A stretch of DNA of 17,788 bases from an uncultured Corynebacterium sp. (GTDB lineage Bacteria; Actinomycetota; Actinomycetes; Mycobacteriales; Mycobacteriaceae): the NCBI RefSeq assembly GCF_946221105.1, contig NZ_CAMICL010000042.1:1-17788 (forward strand), written 5' to 3'. Each line of letters opens with the position of its first letter. Within the stretch, counting starts at the first letter, position 1. The translations under genes and the position numbers were made by a program. Positions 7,204 to 13,537 of this stretch are shown here, one piece after another. Below the pieces are notes generated by a model, which saw only the letters and a list, made by a program, of their open reading frames with translations, had not been told where the DNA came from and did not search any database.

Positions 7204-7369
7204 CTTCGGAACACCCCCGAATCGGTGCGGATGACCCGTGACCGGGCGCGCCTTCGGGCACTGTCGCACTCCGTGGCGCGGGTGGTGTGGCGCCGCTTCG
7301 TGTGCCGGGTGCTCGGGCGGTATGCGGCGCGGGGCGTAACTGGGGAGGGGGCGCGCAGGGCCGGAAGCG
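7204..7369. other. Intergenic remnant between the toxin gene and a secreted-protein gene
   Basis: These 166 bases hold the second copy of the ydcF 3' end (7261-7319) and GC-rich sequence that returns to the local base composition. A weak hairpin (TTCGG/CCGAA) follows the toxin stop. I see no gene here. Confidence 0.5.
7261..7319 (+). repeat. 59-bp direct repeat, copy 2 (ydcF 3' end remnant)
   Basis: Diverged second copy of the ydcF 3' end. In the same frame it reads LSHSVARVVWRRFVCRVLG. Three of the four substitutions change the amino acid and the TAG stop is replaced by TAT, so it looks like a non-functional remnant. No start codon or ydcF-like sequence precedes it in a way that would make a gene. 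Confidence 0.85.
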
Positions 7370-7678
7370 CTACTTCTGCAGGCCCGGCAGGTTCAAGCCC
7401 AGGTGGGGGCCGGCGAAGTAGAGGCCGGCGGCGCCGATGGTGGCCACAATGGCGATGATGCCGGCGAGCAGGCCAGCGAAGCGCTTGGCGTTGTCGATCT
7501 CGTCCTGGGTGTACTCGGAGCTGCCCGGGCCGCTGGATTGCTTGCCCTGGTCGGTGGCTGCCTCGGTGTCCTTCGCCGGGGTTGCCGGGGCAGCGGTGGC
7601 CACTGGGGCGGCGCCGGCCACGAGGGCGACGGCGAGTGCGGGGGCGATGGCGCGGCGGGAGATAGAGCTGGCGAGCAT
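7370..7678 (-). CDS. Small secreted/membrane-anchored protein
   Basis: A 102-residue protein I cannot assign to a named family. It has a clear Sec signal peptide: Arg-Arg at 8-9, a hydrophobic core over about 10-28 and a likely cut at ATAA-AP. A Thr/Ser/Gln-rich, mildly acidic stretch (31-66) follows, then one membrane segment over FAGLLAGIIAIVATIGAAGLYFAG-like residues (about 67-90) and the tail GLNLPGLQK. It should therefore be an exported protein anchored by its C-terminus. I start at the second of two nearby Met codons because AAGGGAT lies 6 nt before it; the upstream ATG at 7693 has no such site. A TATTCT hexamer further upstream could be its -10 element. Confidence 0.7.
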   Translation of the reverse strand: MLASSISRRAIAPALAVALVAGAAPVATAAPATPAKDTEAATDQGKQSSGPGSSEYTQDEIDNAKRFAGLLAGIIAIVATIGAAGLYFAGPHLGLNLPGLQK

Positions 7679-7764
7679 GAGCGATCCCTTCATGGGCGTG
7701 AGCACGGGTGTATCCGCCACAGAATAACCGACCCCGCCGGAGAGCCTCGTCACCGGCCCAAAAG

Positions 7765-8424
7765 TTACTGCCCGTCGATGAAGCGGGTGACTTTCTCCGC
7801 CTCCGCGATCTCCTGCAGCCGCTCGGCGGAGACCAGCCCGGTGACCACAACGACGGAGCCGCCGGCGGCGATGGGCCCGAGCACGTTCGCGGCGAACTCC
7901 TCGGTGGTGTGCCAGTCCTGCACCAGGTAGCGCTCCGCCTCAATGCCGGGCACGGCGAACGAGCTCAAAGCCGGGGAAGTGCCGAAGTAGTCGTCGCCGT
8001 AGAAGCGCACGGTGGGCCCGAAGTCCACGGTGCCCACGGGCAGTTCGCCGCCGGCTTCCACCACGCCGCGGCCGAACGGGTCGTCGGAGACCACCACGCA
8101 ATCGGGCACTTCGCTCCACCGCGCGGCGCCGTCCAGGGTGGTGAAGATGAGGTCGGGGGCGGGGGCACCGGAGGCGTCGATAAGCGGGGTGCGCGAAGAG
8201 TTGTACGCGCCGATGGCGATGACCGCCGCTTGCCACGACACCGGCAGGTCGATGGCGACCTCGTCGCCGGCGTCGAATTCCTCATCGAGCATGTTGGCGA
8301 CCTTGCTGGCCCAGTTGTCCAGCGTCTGCGCCGAAAAATCCATGCGCACACCGCGCGAGTCGTCGTAGACGGTCAGGCGCGGCGTCGACGGGTCGGTCTG
8401 CATTAGCGGTGCGAGCATGCTCAT
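7765..8424 (-). CDS. TIGR03089-family protein
   Basis: A 219-residue actinobacterial protein of the TIGR03089 family, named in databases but without a known function. It resembles part of the N-terminal domain of acyl-adenylate-forming (AMP-binding) enzymes: FSAQTLDNWASKVANML (30-46), the Gly-Asp-rich GDEVAIDLP, and VVVVTGLVSAERL near the end. The nucleotide-binding loop and the C-terminal domain of those enzymes are absent, so catalysis is unlikely. In M. tuberculosis the homologue lies next to the LCP gene as here (Rv3268 beside Rv3267). The first of three close Met codons is chosen because a -10 element ends 8 nt before it; Met3 and Met8 are alternatives. Confidence 0.85.
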   Translation of the reverse strand: MSMLAPLMQTDPSTPRLTVYDDSRGVRMDFSAQTLDNWASKVANMLDEEFDAGDEVAIDLPVSWQAAVIAIGAYNSSRTPLIDASGAPAPDLIFTTLDGAARWSEVPDCVVVSDDPFGRGVVEAGGELPVGTVDFGPTVRFYGDDYFGTSPALSSFAVPGIEAERYLVQDWHTTEEFAANVLGPIAAGGSVVVVTGLVSAERLQEIAEAEKVTRFIDGQ

Positions 8425-8432
8425 GCCCGCCC

Positions 8433-8438
8433 ATCGTA
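8433..8438 (-). promoter_or_regulatory. -10 element of the TIGR03089 gene (leaderless)
   Basis: TACGAT on the minus strand ends 8 nt before the ATG at 8424. The intervening bases are G-rich (GGGCGGGC), but no standard Shine-Dalgarno spacing exists, so a leaderless start is likely. Confidence 0.5.
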
Positions 8439-8451
8439 AGGGGCAATTGCT

Positions 8452-8571
8452 TTACGACGCCAACATGATCGACGCGCCCGGCCCCAACGGAAGATTGAAC
8501 TGGTACCAGATGAACAGCAGCACCATCCAGAACATCCAGAAGACCACCGTGAACACGATCAGGCGCGACAT
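8452..8571 (-). CDS. 39-residue hydrophobic membrane peptide
   Basis: A short frame between the LCP and TIGR03089 genes, same strand. It starts MSRLIVFTVVFWMFW, continues through MVLLFIWYQ and ends ASIMLAS before TAA. Residues 4-24 form one strongly hydrophobic, Trp/Phe-rich membrane segment with Arg3 on the N-terminal side, so an N-in orientation is expected. A TAG lies 8 codons upstream in frame and no other ATG/GTG intervenes, which fixes the ATG at 8571. No ribosome binding site is obvious. It begins 36 nt after the LCP stop and could be co-transcribed with it. Function unknown; a role linked to the LCP protein is only a guess from position. Confidence 0.6.
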   Translation of the reverse strand: MSRLIVFTVVFWMFWMVLLFIWYQFNLPLGPGASIMLAS

Positions 8572-8607
8572 CAGGGTGCCGATGCCGGACTAGTTGTCGG
8601 GACGGGG

Positions 8608-10206
8608 CTAGTTCACGCAGCGCGGGCTGTCGCCGTCGGCGGTGATCTCGGGGCCGATCTCGGTCGCGCCGAAATCCTCGCCAGGGGTGCCCACCGGCGC
8701 CTCCTGCTGCGCTTCCTCCGCAGTCATGACACCCGGGCCGGCGTAATCCTCGGCCACGACGGCGATCATCGTGCCTGGCTCGAGGGTGGCGTTGGCCACC
8801 ACAGGCACACCGCCGAGGATGCGGGCGAGCTCCTGGGCTGCAGGATCGTTAGCGTCGGCAGCCAGCACCTGGCTCTCGTAGTACAGCCCCTCCATGGCGT
8901 TTGCCACCTCGGAGACTTGGAGGCCCTGCTTGCCCAGCTCCTCGCCGACGCGGCCCGCCTGGCCCGGCACGGCGCCAGCGTTGAGCACGATGACGTCCTG
9001 GACGCCAAGTGTCGAGGACGCCGTGGAGTCGGAGGGGTCGGTGGAGTCGGAGGTCTCGGTGGTGTCCTCTTCCTGATCGGGCTCCACCGCGTCCTCCATG
9101 AACCGGTGCACCTGGGCCACGTCGACGGTGATGATGGATTCGCCGTAGTCGCCGGTGCCGTTGACAGACGTGACCGGGATCGTGGTGAACGTGACATTGT
9201 CGCCGGCCAGGCCGGAGAGCTGCTGCGCGAAGCGGACCACGTCCCAGTCCTTGTCCAGCGTGACGGAGCGCTCGGCGGCGTTGGCCAGTTCGCGCAGGCG
9301 CGCCGGGTTGGTCAGCGTGCCGGCGGAGAGCATGTTGCGCACCAACGACGCCATAAACGTCTGCTGGCGGACAATGCGGTCGAGGTCGCCGCGTGGCAGG
9401 TCGTGGCGCTGGCGCACGAACGACAACGCCTGCGTGCCGTTGAGCGTTTGCACGCCGGCGGGGAAGTGGGCACCGGACAAAGGCTCGTCCACCGCGTTGT
9501 TCAGACACACGGTCACGCCGCCGACGGCGTCGGTGAGCAGGACGAAGCCGAGCAGGCCCACCTGCGCGAAGTGGTCCACCTCGACGCCGGTGAGGTTCGC
9601 CACCGCGTCGATCAGTCCCTCTTGGCCCGCGCGCGCGACCTGCTGCTCCAGTTCGGGGCCTTCGGACATGCCCTCTTCCTCGACCAGCTCTTCGCGCTTG
9701 TCGGCGGCGTAGGCGCCGTAGACGCCGTTGATCTTGAGGTTGCCGTAGGTGGTGTCGTGGATGTAGGTGTCGCGGGGGATCGACACGGCCGTCGCCTTGG
9801 AGCCGTCCTCCGGGATGCGGATCACCATGATGGTGTCGGTGTTGATCTCACCGTCGGCGATACCGGCGTTGAGGCGGGCGAGCTCGTCCTCGCTCAAGGG
9901 GTTGCCCTGGGCGTCAGTGCGCGAGTCGGAGCCGACGAGCAGGATGTCCACTGCGCCGTCGAGCGCTGCGTCGTCCTTATTGCCTTTACCCTTGGATTTG
10001 CTCTGGGAGCTCACGTCCAGCTCTGAGGCGGACAGCTGCCCGCCCAGGCGGCCGACGGCGAAGTAGCCGACGCCGGACAGGGTGATCGCCAGGGCAGAGA
10101 CCACTGCTAGGACCCCTTTGACCACGGGGTGTCCGGATTGGGACACGTCTCGCGCTCGCGATGGTGCCGCCTGAATGTCGCGGGCACGCCGGTTGGGGTC
10201 AGTCAC
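8608..10206 (-). CDS. lcpA: LytR-CpsA-Psr family cell-wall ligase
   Basis: LCP phosphotransferase. In corynebacteria and mycobacteria such enzymes attach arabinogalactan to peptidoglycan at the outer face of the membrane. It has 532 residues: a cytoplasmic N-terminus (1-28), one membrane segment (29-51), the LCP domain (about 85-290), an acidic Ser/Thr linker (376-399) and a LytR_C domain (403-488) beginning VIVLNAGAVPGQAG. LCP motifs include LLVGSDSRTD (89-98), DTIMVIRI (124-131), IPRDTYI (143-149), KINGVYGAY (158-166) and PRGDLDRIVRQQ (271-282) with the Arg/Asp residues that bind the lipid pyrophosphate. The frame is open to 10443, but the GTG at 10206 lies 7 nt after a perfect TATACT. It diverges from wbbL, which acts earlier in the same pathway. 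The symbol follows C. glutamicum. Confidence 0.93.
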   Translation of the reverse strand: MTDPNRRARDIQAAPSRARDVSQSGHPVVKGVLAVVSALAITLSGVGYFAVGRLGGQLSASELDVSSQSKSKGKGNKDDAALDGAVDILLVGSDSRTDAQGNPLSEDELARLNAGIADGEINTDTIMVIRIPEDGSKATAVSIPRDTYIHDTTYGNLKINGVYGAYAADKREELVEEEGMSEGPELEQQVARAGQEGLIDAVANLTGVEVDHFAQVGLLGFVLLTDAVGGVTVCLNNAVDEPLSGAHFPAGVQTLNGTQALSFVRQRHDLPRGDLDRIVRQQTFMASLVRNMLSAGTLTNPARLRELANAAERSVTLDKDWDVVRFAQQLSGLAGDNVTFTTIPVTSVNGTGDYGESIITVDVAQVHRFMEDAVEPDQEEDTTETSDSTDPSDSTASSTLGVQDVIVLNAGAVPGQAGRVGEELGKQGLQVSEVANAMEGLYYESQVLAADANDPAAQELARILGGVPVVANATLEPGTMIAVVAEDYAGPGVMTAEEAQQEAPVGTPGEDFGATEIGPEITADGDSPRCVN

Positions 10207-10213
10207 GCGGGGA

Positions 10214-10219
10214 AGTATA
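10214..10219 (-). promoter_or_regulatory. -10 element of lcpA (leaderless)
   Basis: TATACT, close to the sigma-70-type consensus, ends 7 nt before the GTG at 10206. There is no ribosome binding site. This element decides the start. Confidence 0.6.
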
Positions 10220-10274
10220 CGACATCCCCTCTCAAATCCCTGCTGCAGTGCCTGTGCCGTACACCAATTTCGGC

Positions 10275-10286
10275 CCCACCGGTGGG
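10275..10286. promoter_or_regulatory. 12-bp palindrome against the wbbL -10 element
   Basis: CCCACCGGTGGG is a perfect palindrome that ends exactly where the TATGAT of wbbL begins. A dimeric repressor bound here would block RNA polymerase. No regulator is identified, and a GC-rich palindrome of this length can also occur by chance. Confidence 0.3.
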
Positions 10287-10292
10287 TATGAT
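10287..10292 (+). promoter_or_regulatory. -10 element of wbbL
   Basis: TATGAT ends 10 nt before the GTG at 10303. A start of transcription 8 nt after the hexamer would leave a leader of only 3 nt (ATT). The hexamer overlaps an upstream in-frame ATG (10288-10290), which therefore cannot be the start. Confidence 0.55.
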
Positions 10293-10302
10293 TCCAGCCA
10301 TT

Positions 10303-11235
10303 GTGAATGCAGACTTTCTCCACACACCCGAGGCAGCGGCGGGCGATCCGCCGCTTGCGGTGATTACGGTGACGTTCTCGCCTGGCGAGCATTTGTCGCA
10401 CCTGATTGCGTCGCTCGACGCGGCGACGCGCGGCAAGGTGCACTTAGTCTGCGCGGATAACGGCTCCACCGACGGCGCGCCGCAGCGCGCGGCCGCCGAG
10501 CACGAGCACGTGCAGTTTCTGCCCACCGGGGGAAACATCGGATACGGGGCTGCGATTAATGTTGCGGCCGCGGCGCTTGCGGAGCGTCGAAAAGCGAATG
10601 CAATCCGAAGCGACTACTTCCTCATCGTCAACCCCGACGTCGAGTTCGGCCCGGGCAGCATCGACGAGCTGATCCGTTGCATCGACGCCGCGCCCGAAGC
10701 AGGGGCGGCGGGCCCGCGCATTGAGGAGGCGGACGGCTCCGCGTACCCCAGCGCGCGTGAGGTGCCAGGACTTGCGACAGGCATCGGGCATGCATTGCTT
10801 TACGACGTCTGGCCGCGCAACCCCTTTTCCCGCGCCTACAAAGCAGACGCGAACATGCACGTCCAGCGCACCGCAGGGTGGCTCTCCGGCGCGTGCCTGC
10901 TGGTGCGGTGGGATGCTTTCGACGCCATCGGCGGCTTCGACGAGCGCTACTTCATGTACCTGGAAGACATCGACTTCGGCGACAGACTTTCGCGCGCCGG
11001 GTGGGATAACTTGTACTGCCCGTCGTCGGTGATCTTGCACGATCAGGGCCATGTGGCGGGCAAGTTCCGCAAGGTCACGGTGCCCGCGCACCACGGCTCG
11101 GCCTACCGCTTCCAGCGCGACAGGCACCCACACCCGTGGCAGGCCCCGCTGCGTTGGGCGCTGTGGCTCGGGTTGAAGGTCCGCGGGGCGTTCCAGCTTG
11201 GGCTTCGCAAGCCGAGCCGGTGCAACAAAACTTAG
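10303..11235 (+). CDS. wbbL: Rhamnosyltransferase for the arabinogalactan linker
   Basis: Glycosyltransferase family 2 enzyme, WbbL type: adds rhamnose from dTDP-rhamnose to GlcNAc-PP-decaprenol, forming the disaccharide that joins arabinogalactan to peptidoglycan. It acts at the inner face of the membrane and is essential in mycobacteria. The 310 residues show AVITVTFSPG (19-28), DNGSTDG (52-58), GNIGYGAAIN (77-86), the DXD-like NPDVEFGP (110-117), GWLSGACLLV (192-201) and GGFDERYFMYLEDIDF (210-225), whose Glu221-Asp222 supply the probable catalytic base. The GTG start follows from the -10 element; longer frames back to 10129 would run over lcpA. manC follows after 36 bp and is probably co-transcribed. 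rmlD, adjacent in mycobacteria, is not here. Confidence 0.9.
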   Translation: MNADFLHTPEAAAGDPPLAVITVTFSPGEHLSHLIASLDAATRGKVHLVCADNGSTDGAPQRAAAEHEHVQFLPTGGNIGYGAAINVAAAALAERRKANAIRSDYFLIVNPDVEFGPGSIDELIRCIDAAPEAGAAGPRIEEADGSAYPSAREVPGLATGIGHALLYDVWPRNPFSRAYKADANMHVQRTAGWLSGACLLVRWDAFDAIGGFDERYFMYLEDIDFGDRLSRAGWDNLYCPSSVILHDQGHVAGKFRKVTVPAHHGSAYRFQRDRHPHPWQAPLRWALWLGLKVRGAFQLGLRKPSRCNKT

Positions 11236-11271
11236 AGAGAACTCCAGTAGGCAGGAAGAAAAGGACGAGCA

Positions 11272-12390
11272 ATGGCAACTTCGGAGCACATCGGCGCCGC
11301 GCAGGCGGCCGACGGGGCAGTGGCAGAGATGGATGCGGTGATCCTGGTGGGCGGGCGCGGCACGCGCCTGCGCCCGCTGACGGTGTCGACGCCGAAGCCG
11401 ATGCTGCCCACCGCGGGGTACCCATTCCTGGCGCACCTGTTGGCCCGAATCAAGGCCGCCGGCATGCACCACGTTGTGCTGGGCACGTCCTATAAGGCCG
11501 AGGTTTTCGAGGAGTACTTCGGCGACGGCTCCGAATTCGGCCTGGAAATCGAGTACGTGGTGGAGGAGGAAGCCCTCGGCACCGGCGGCGGCATCCGCAA
11601 CGTTTTAGACAAGCTGCGCTACGACAACGCCATGGTGTTCAACGGCGATGTCCTCTCGGGCGCGGACCTGTCCGCCATCGCCTCCACCCACGTTGACAAG
11701 GACGCGGATGTCACGCTGCACCTGGTGCGTGTGCCGGATCCGCGCGCGTTCGGCTCCGTGCCTACGGACGAGGACGGCAACGTGCTGGCGTTTTTGGAGA
11801 AGACGGAGGATCCGCCGACCGACCAGATCAACGCCGGCTGCTACGTGTTCAAGCGCTCCGTGATCGAGCAGATCCCCGCCGACCGCGTGGTGTCGGTGGA
11901 GCGCGAGACGTTCCCGGGCCTGTTGTCCTCGGGCGCGAAGGTCGTCGGCCACGTGGATTCCTCCTACTGGCGCGACATGGGCCGCCCGGACGATTTCGTC
12001 CAGGGGTCCTCGGACGTGGTGCGCGGCATCGCCTACTCGCCGCTGCTTGAGGGGCGCACGGGCGAGTCGCTTGTGGACGACTCCGCCGGCGTCGCGCACG
12101 GCGTCATCCTCATGGGCGGCACGGCCGTGGGCCGCGGCTGCGAGATCGGCGCCGGCTCGCGTGTGGACGATTCGGTGATCTTCGACGGCGTGACCATCGA
12201 GCCGGGCGCGATGGTGCGCAACTCCATCATCGCCGCTGGTGCGAGGATCGGCGCGAACGCCCGGATCACGGATTGTGTGATCGGTGAGGGCGCCCGCGTC
12301 GGGGCGCGTTGCGAGCTGCAGGCGGGCATGCGCGTGTGGCCGGGCGTGGAAATCCCGGATTCGGGAGTGCGTTTCTCTCCGGACGCGTAA
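11272..12390 (+). CDS. manC: Mannose-1-phosphate guanylyltransferase
   Basis: Sugar-nucleotide pyrophosphorylase: mannose-1-phosphate plus GTP gives GDP-mannose, the donor for PIMs, lipomannan and lipoarabinomannan and precursor of dolichol-type mannose donors. The 372 residues contain an N-terminal Rossmann nucleotidyltransferase domain with VGGRGTRLRPLT (26-37) and STPKPML (39-45), the GTGGGI segment, FNGDVLSG and WRDMGRPDD. A left-handed beta-helix of hexapeptide repeats covers about 265-360. The Shine-Dalgarno AAGGA precedes the ATG by 7 nt, unlike most genes here. The same gene is called rmlA2, manB or mpg in different corynebacterial and mycobacterial annotations; glucose-1-phosphate thymidylyltransferase is the main alternative, but manA and manB nearby favour mannose. 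Confidence 0.88.
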   Translation: MATSEHIGAAQAADGAVAEMDAVILVGGRGTRLRPLTVSTPKPMLPTAGYPFLAHLLARIKAAGMHHVVLGTSYKAEVFEEYFGDGSEFGLEIEYVVEEEALGTGGGIRNVLDKLRYDNAMVFNGDVLSGADLSAIASTHVDKDADVTLHLVRVPDPRAFGSVPTDEDGNVLAFLEKTEDPPTDQINAGCYVFKRSVIEQIPADRVVSVERETFPGLLSSGAKVVGHVDSSYWRDMGRPDDFVQGSSDVVRGIAYSPLLEGRTGESLVDDSAGVAHGVILMGGTAVGRGCEIGAGSRVDDSVIFDGVTIEPGAMVRNSIIAAGARIGANARITDCVIGEGARVGARCELQAGMRVWPGVEIPDSGVRFSPDA

Positions 12391-12670
12391 GCGACACGCC
12401 AAAACCGGCAAATAGTTGCTCAAATCCGCGCCACTACTAGATGTAGTACCCCCTGCGCCTACCCCCATCTTCCGCCGCGTGTGACTGATGTGACTCGTGT
12501 GACGAGCGACGTGGGAAATGGGGCGCTCGGGGCGAAAACTGCAGAATTCTGGTTGCGGCTATTTAGTGTCGCGGTGTGTAATCACGACAGTGTTATCCGC
12601 AGAACCCGCCAGCCGGGAACTGCGGTCACCACTCTTATACGACCGACAAGCAACTAAGGAAGGTAATGGC
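12391..12670. other. Intergenic region upstream of whcD
   Basis: These 280 bases without a gene hold a weak hairpin after manC (ACTAC at 12432-12436, GTAGT at 12442-12446, no T-run), three tandem TGTGAC repeats (12480-12503), a 10-bp palindrome CAGAATTCTG (12542-12551), a poor promoter candidate (TTGCGG at 12553-12558 with TGTAAT at 12577-12582, spacing 18) and the whcD ribosome binding site. In M. tuberculosis fbiA and fbiB occupy the corresponding place. Confidence 0.6.
12480..12503. promoter_or_regulatory. Three tandem TGTGAC boxes, possible MtrA sites
   Basis: TGTGAC begins at 12480, 12489 and 12498, exactly 9 bp apart. On the minus strand this is GTCACA three times with 3-bp spacers, which matches the direct-repeat motif I remember for the response regulator MtrA in M. 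tuberculosis (GTCACA-type, 9-bp period). The array lies 168 bp before the whcD start. The periodicity is seen directly; the regulator is inferred. Confidence 0.5.
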
Positions 12671-12967
12671 GTGGAAAACCAGGCAGACGCCACCCTCCGC
12701 GGCGCGGCCGCAGGGGGGATGACCCTCGACGAGTTGTTCGGCGCCGTCGAGCAGGAGTGGCAGGACCAGGCGCTGTGCGCCCAGACCGACCCGGAGGCGT
12801 TCTTCCCTGAGAAGGGCGGCTCCACCCGTGAGGCGAAGCGAATCTGCAAGGCATGCGCTGTGCGTGACGAGTGCTTGGAGTACGCACTCGAGCACGATGA
12901 GCGCTTCGGCATTTGGGGCGGGCTCTCCGACCGTGAGCGCCGCCGCCTGAAAAAGCAGATCAGCTAA
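12671..12967 (+). CDS. whcD: WhiB2-type iron-sulphur regulator
   Basis: WhiB-family protein of the WhiB2/WhmD/WhcD group, a [4Fe-4S] regulator that partners the primary sigma factor and controls septation and cell division in mycobacteria and corynebacteria. The 98 residues include the four cluster cysteines Cys36, Cys59, Cys62 and Cys68 (C-X22-C-X2-C-X5-C), the group-specific QTDPEAFFPEKGGSTREAK (38-56), the turn GIWGG (80-84) and a basic DNA-binding tail (DRERRRLKKQ, 87-96). The GTG start is supported by AAGGAAGG 7 nt upstream; an ATG in another frame lies between the two. The long leader region carries the TGTGAC repeats. It converges on the zincin-like gene with 3 bp between the stops. 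Confidence 0.93.
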   Translation: MENQADATLRGAAAGGMTLDELFGAVEQEWQDQALCAQTDPEAFFPEKGGSTREAKRICKACAVRDECLEYALEHDERFGIWGGLSDRERRRLKKQIS

Positions 12968-12970
12968 GCG

Positions 12971-13444
12971 CTACCAGGGGAAGTCTGGGGAGATAGTCCT
13001 CGGATCCAAGTTGAGGTAATTGGCCACAAGAGCGGTCAGAACCCATGTGAGGAGTTCTGACCGCTCTTGTGTGCTCGCGGTGCGGTGCTCGACGGGCATG
13101 CGGAACACCACGAAGCGCGCGCGGGTGGGGTTGCCATGCTTATCGACGCCAGCCTGCAGCACGCGGCCGAGCGGCACCGGGCCGTCGGCGATGATCTCGT
13201 CCGGCAGCACCGTCATATCGGGGCTGAGCCGCATGCGCGGGATGGTGTCCACCGCCAGGTCCACGCCGGCCAGCTCGTCGAAATACTGGTTGTGCAGCGG
13301 CGCGTATGCGTCGATGACCAGCTGGTCGAAGCTGTCGGCGCGCGTGCGGTAACGCGGCACGCCGACCGGCAGGATGGGCCCGCGCACGCCCCGGCCATGG
13401 CGGTTGCGGGCCGGTTGCACGTGGGAGGGGCCAGTGGAGCTCAT
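12971..13444 (-). CDS. Zincin-like metallopeptidase-family protein, metal site degenerate
   Basis: A 157-residue homologue of M. tuberculosis Rv3259, of the family annotated as metallopeptidase (zincin-like). Conserved parts are the basic RNRHGRGVRGPILP (13-26), SFDQLVIDAYAPL, VDTIPRM and GNPTRARFVVFRMPVE. Where active members carry HExxH, this protein reads LLTWVLTALVANYL, so both His residues and the Glu are missing; I expect no peptidase activity. The family assignment is from memory of its motifs. The ATG at 13444 lies 8 nt after a TAGCAT -10 element. An 18-bp perfect inverted repeat lies inside its 3' coding end. It diverges from the DUF3499 gene across 93 bp. Confidence 0.75.
   Translation of the reverse strand: MSSTGPSHVQPARNRHGRGVRGPILPVGVPRYRTRADSFDQLVIDAYAPLHNQYFDELAGVDLAVDTIPRMRLSPDMTVLPDEIIADGPVPLGRVLQAGVDKHGNPTRARFVVFRMPVEHRTASTQERSELLTWVLTALVANYLNLDPRTISPDFPW
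13025..13071. terminator. 18-bp perfect inverted repeat inside a coding end
   Basis: Arms 13025-13042 and 13054-13071 are exact reverse complements, with an 11-nt loop. The hairpin begins 58 nt after the whcD stop and lies within the last quarter of the convergent zincin-like gene, over the codons of its degenerate metal motif. No T-run follows on either strand. It could end whcD transcription; hairpins without T-runs are common in high-GC actinobacteria. The structure is certain, the role is inferred. Confidence 0.5.
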
Positions 13445-13452
13445 AGCTGGCA

Positions 13453-13458
13453 ATGCTA
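13453..13458 (-). promoter_or_regulatory. -10 element of the zincin-like gene (leaderless)
   Basis: TAGCAT on the minus strand ends 8 nt before the ATG at 13444, and no ribosome binding site is present. It is identical to the budA hexamer. Confidence 0.5.
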
Positions 13459-13524
13459 TTGCGCCGCGGGGCGAAGGTGGCGCGGGCGCGCCGCGTTGCA
13501 CTGTCGAAATCTCAATGTGGGGTT

Positions 13525-13530
13525 TAGACT
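13525..13530 (+). promoter_or_regulatory. -10 element of the DUF3499 gene (leaderless)
   Basis: TAGACT ends 7 nt before the GTG at 13538 and decides this start over longer upstream frames. A weak -35 candidate, TGTCGA, lies 17 bp upstream (13502-13507). Confidence 0.55.
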
Positions 13531-13537
13531 TGGCGCC

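Noticed and set aside
6244..7262. Similarity between the ydcF start (6244-6260) and bases just before the second repeat (7242-7260), as if a deleted ydcF copy
   Set aside because: The match is short, needs a gap and is GC-rich, so it does not stand above chance.
8917..10026. Plus-strand open frame opposite lcpA
   Set aside because: Low-complexity His/Val/Arg/Asp composition and full overlap with a well-supported LCP gene.
12432..12446. Terminator of manC
   Set aside because: Only a 5-bp stem (ACTAC/GTAGT) with no T-run; too weak to call.
12574..12586. TGTG-TAAT-CAC as a GlxR/CRP-type site upstream of whcD
   Set aside because: The half-sites are 4 bp apart, whereas CRP-type sites need about 6 bp between TGTGA and TCACA.
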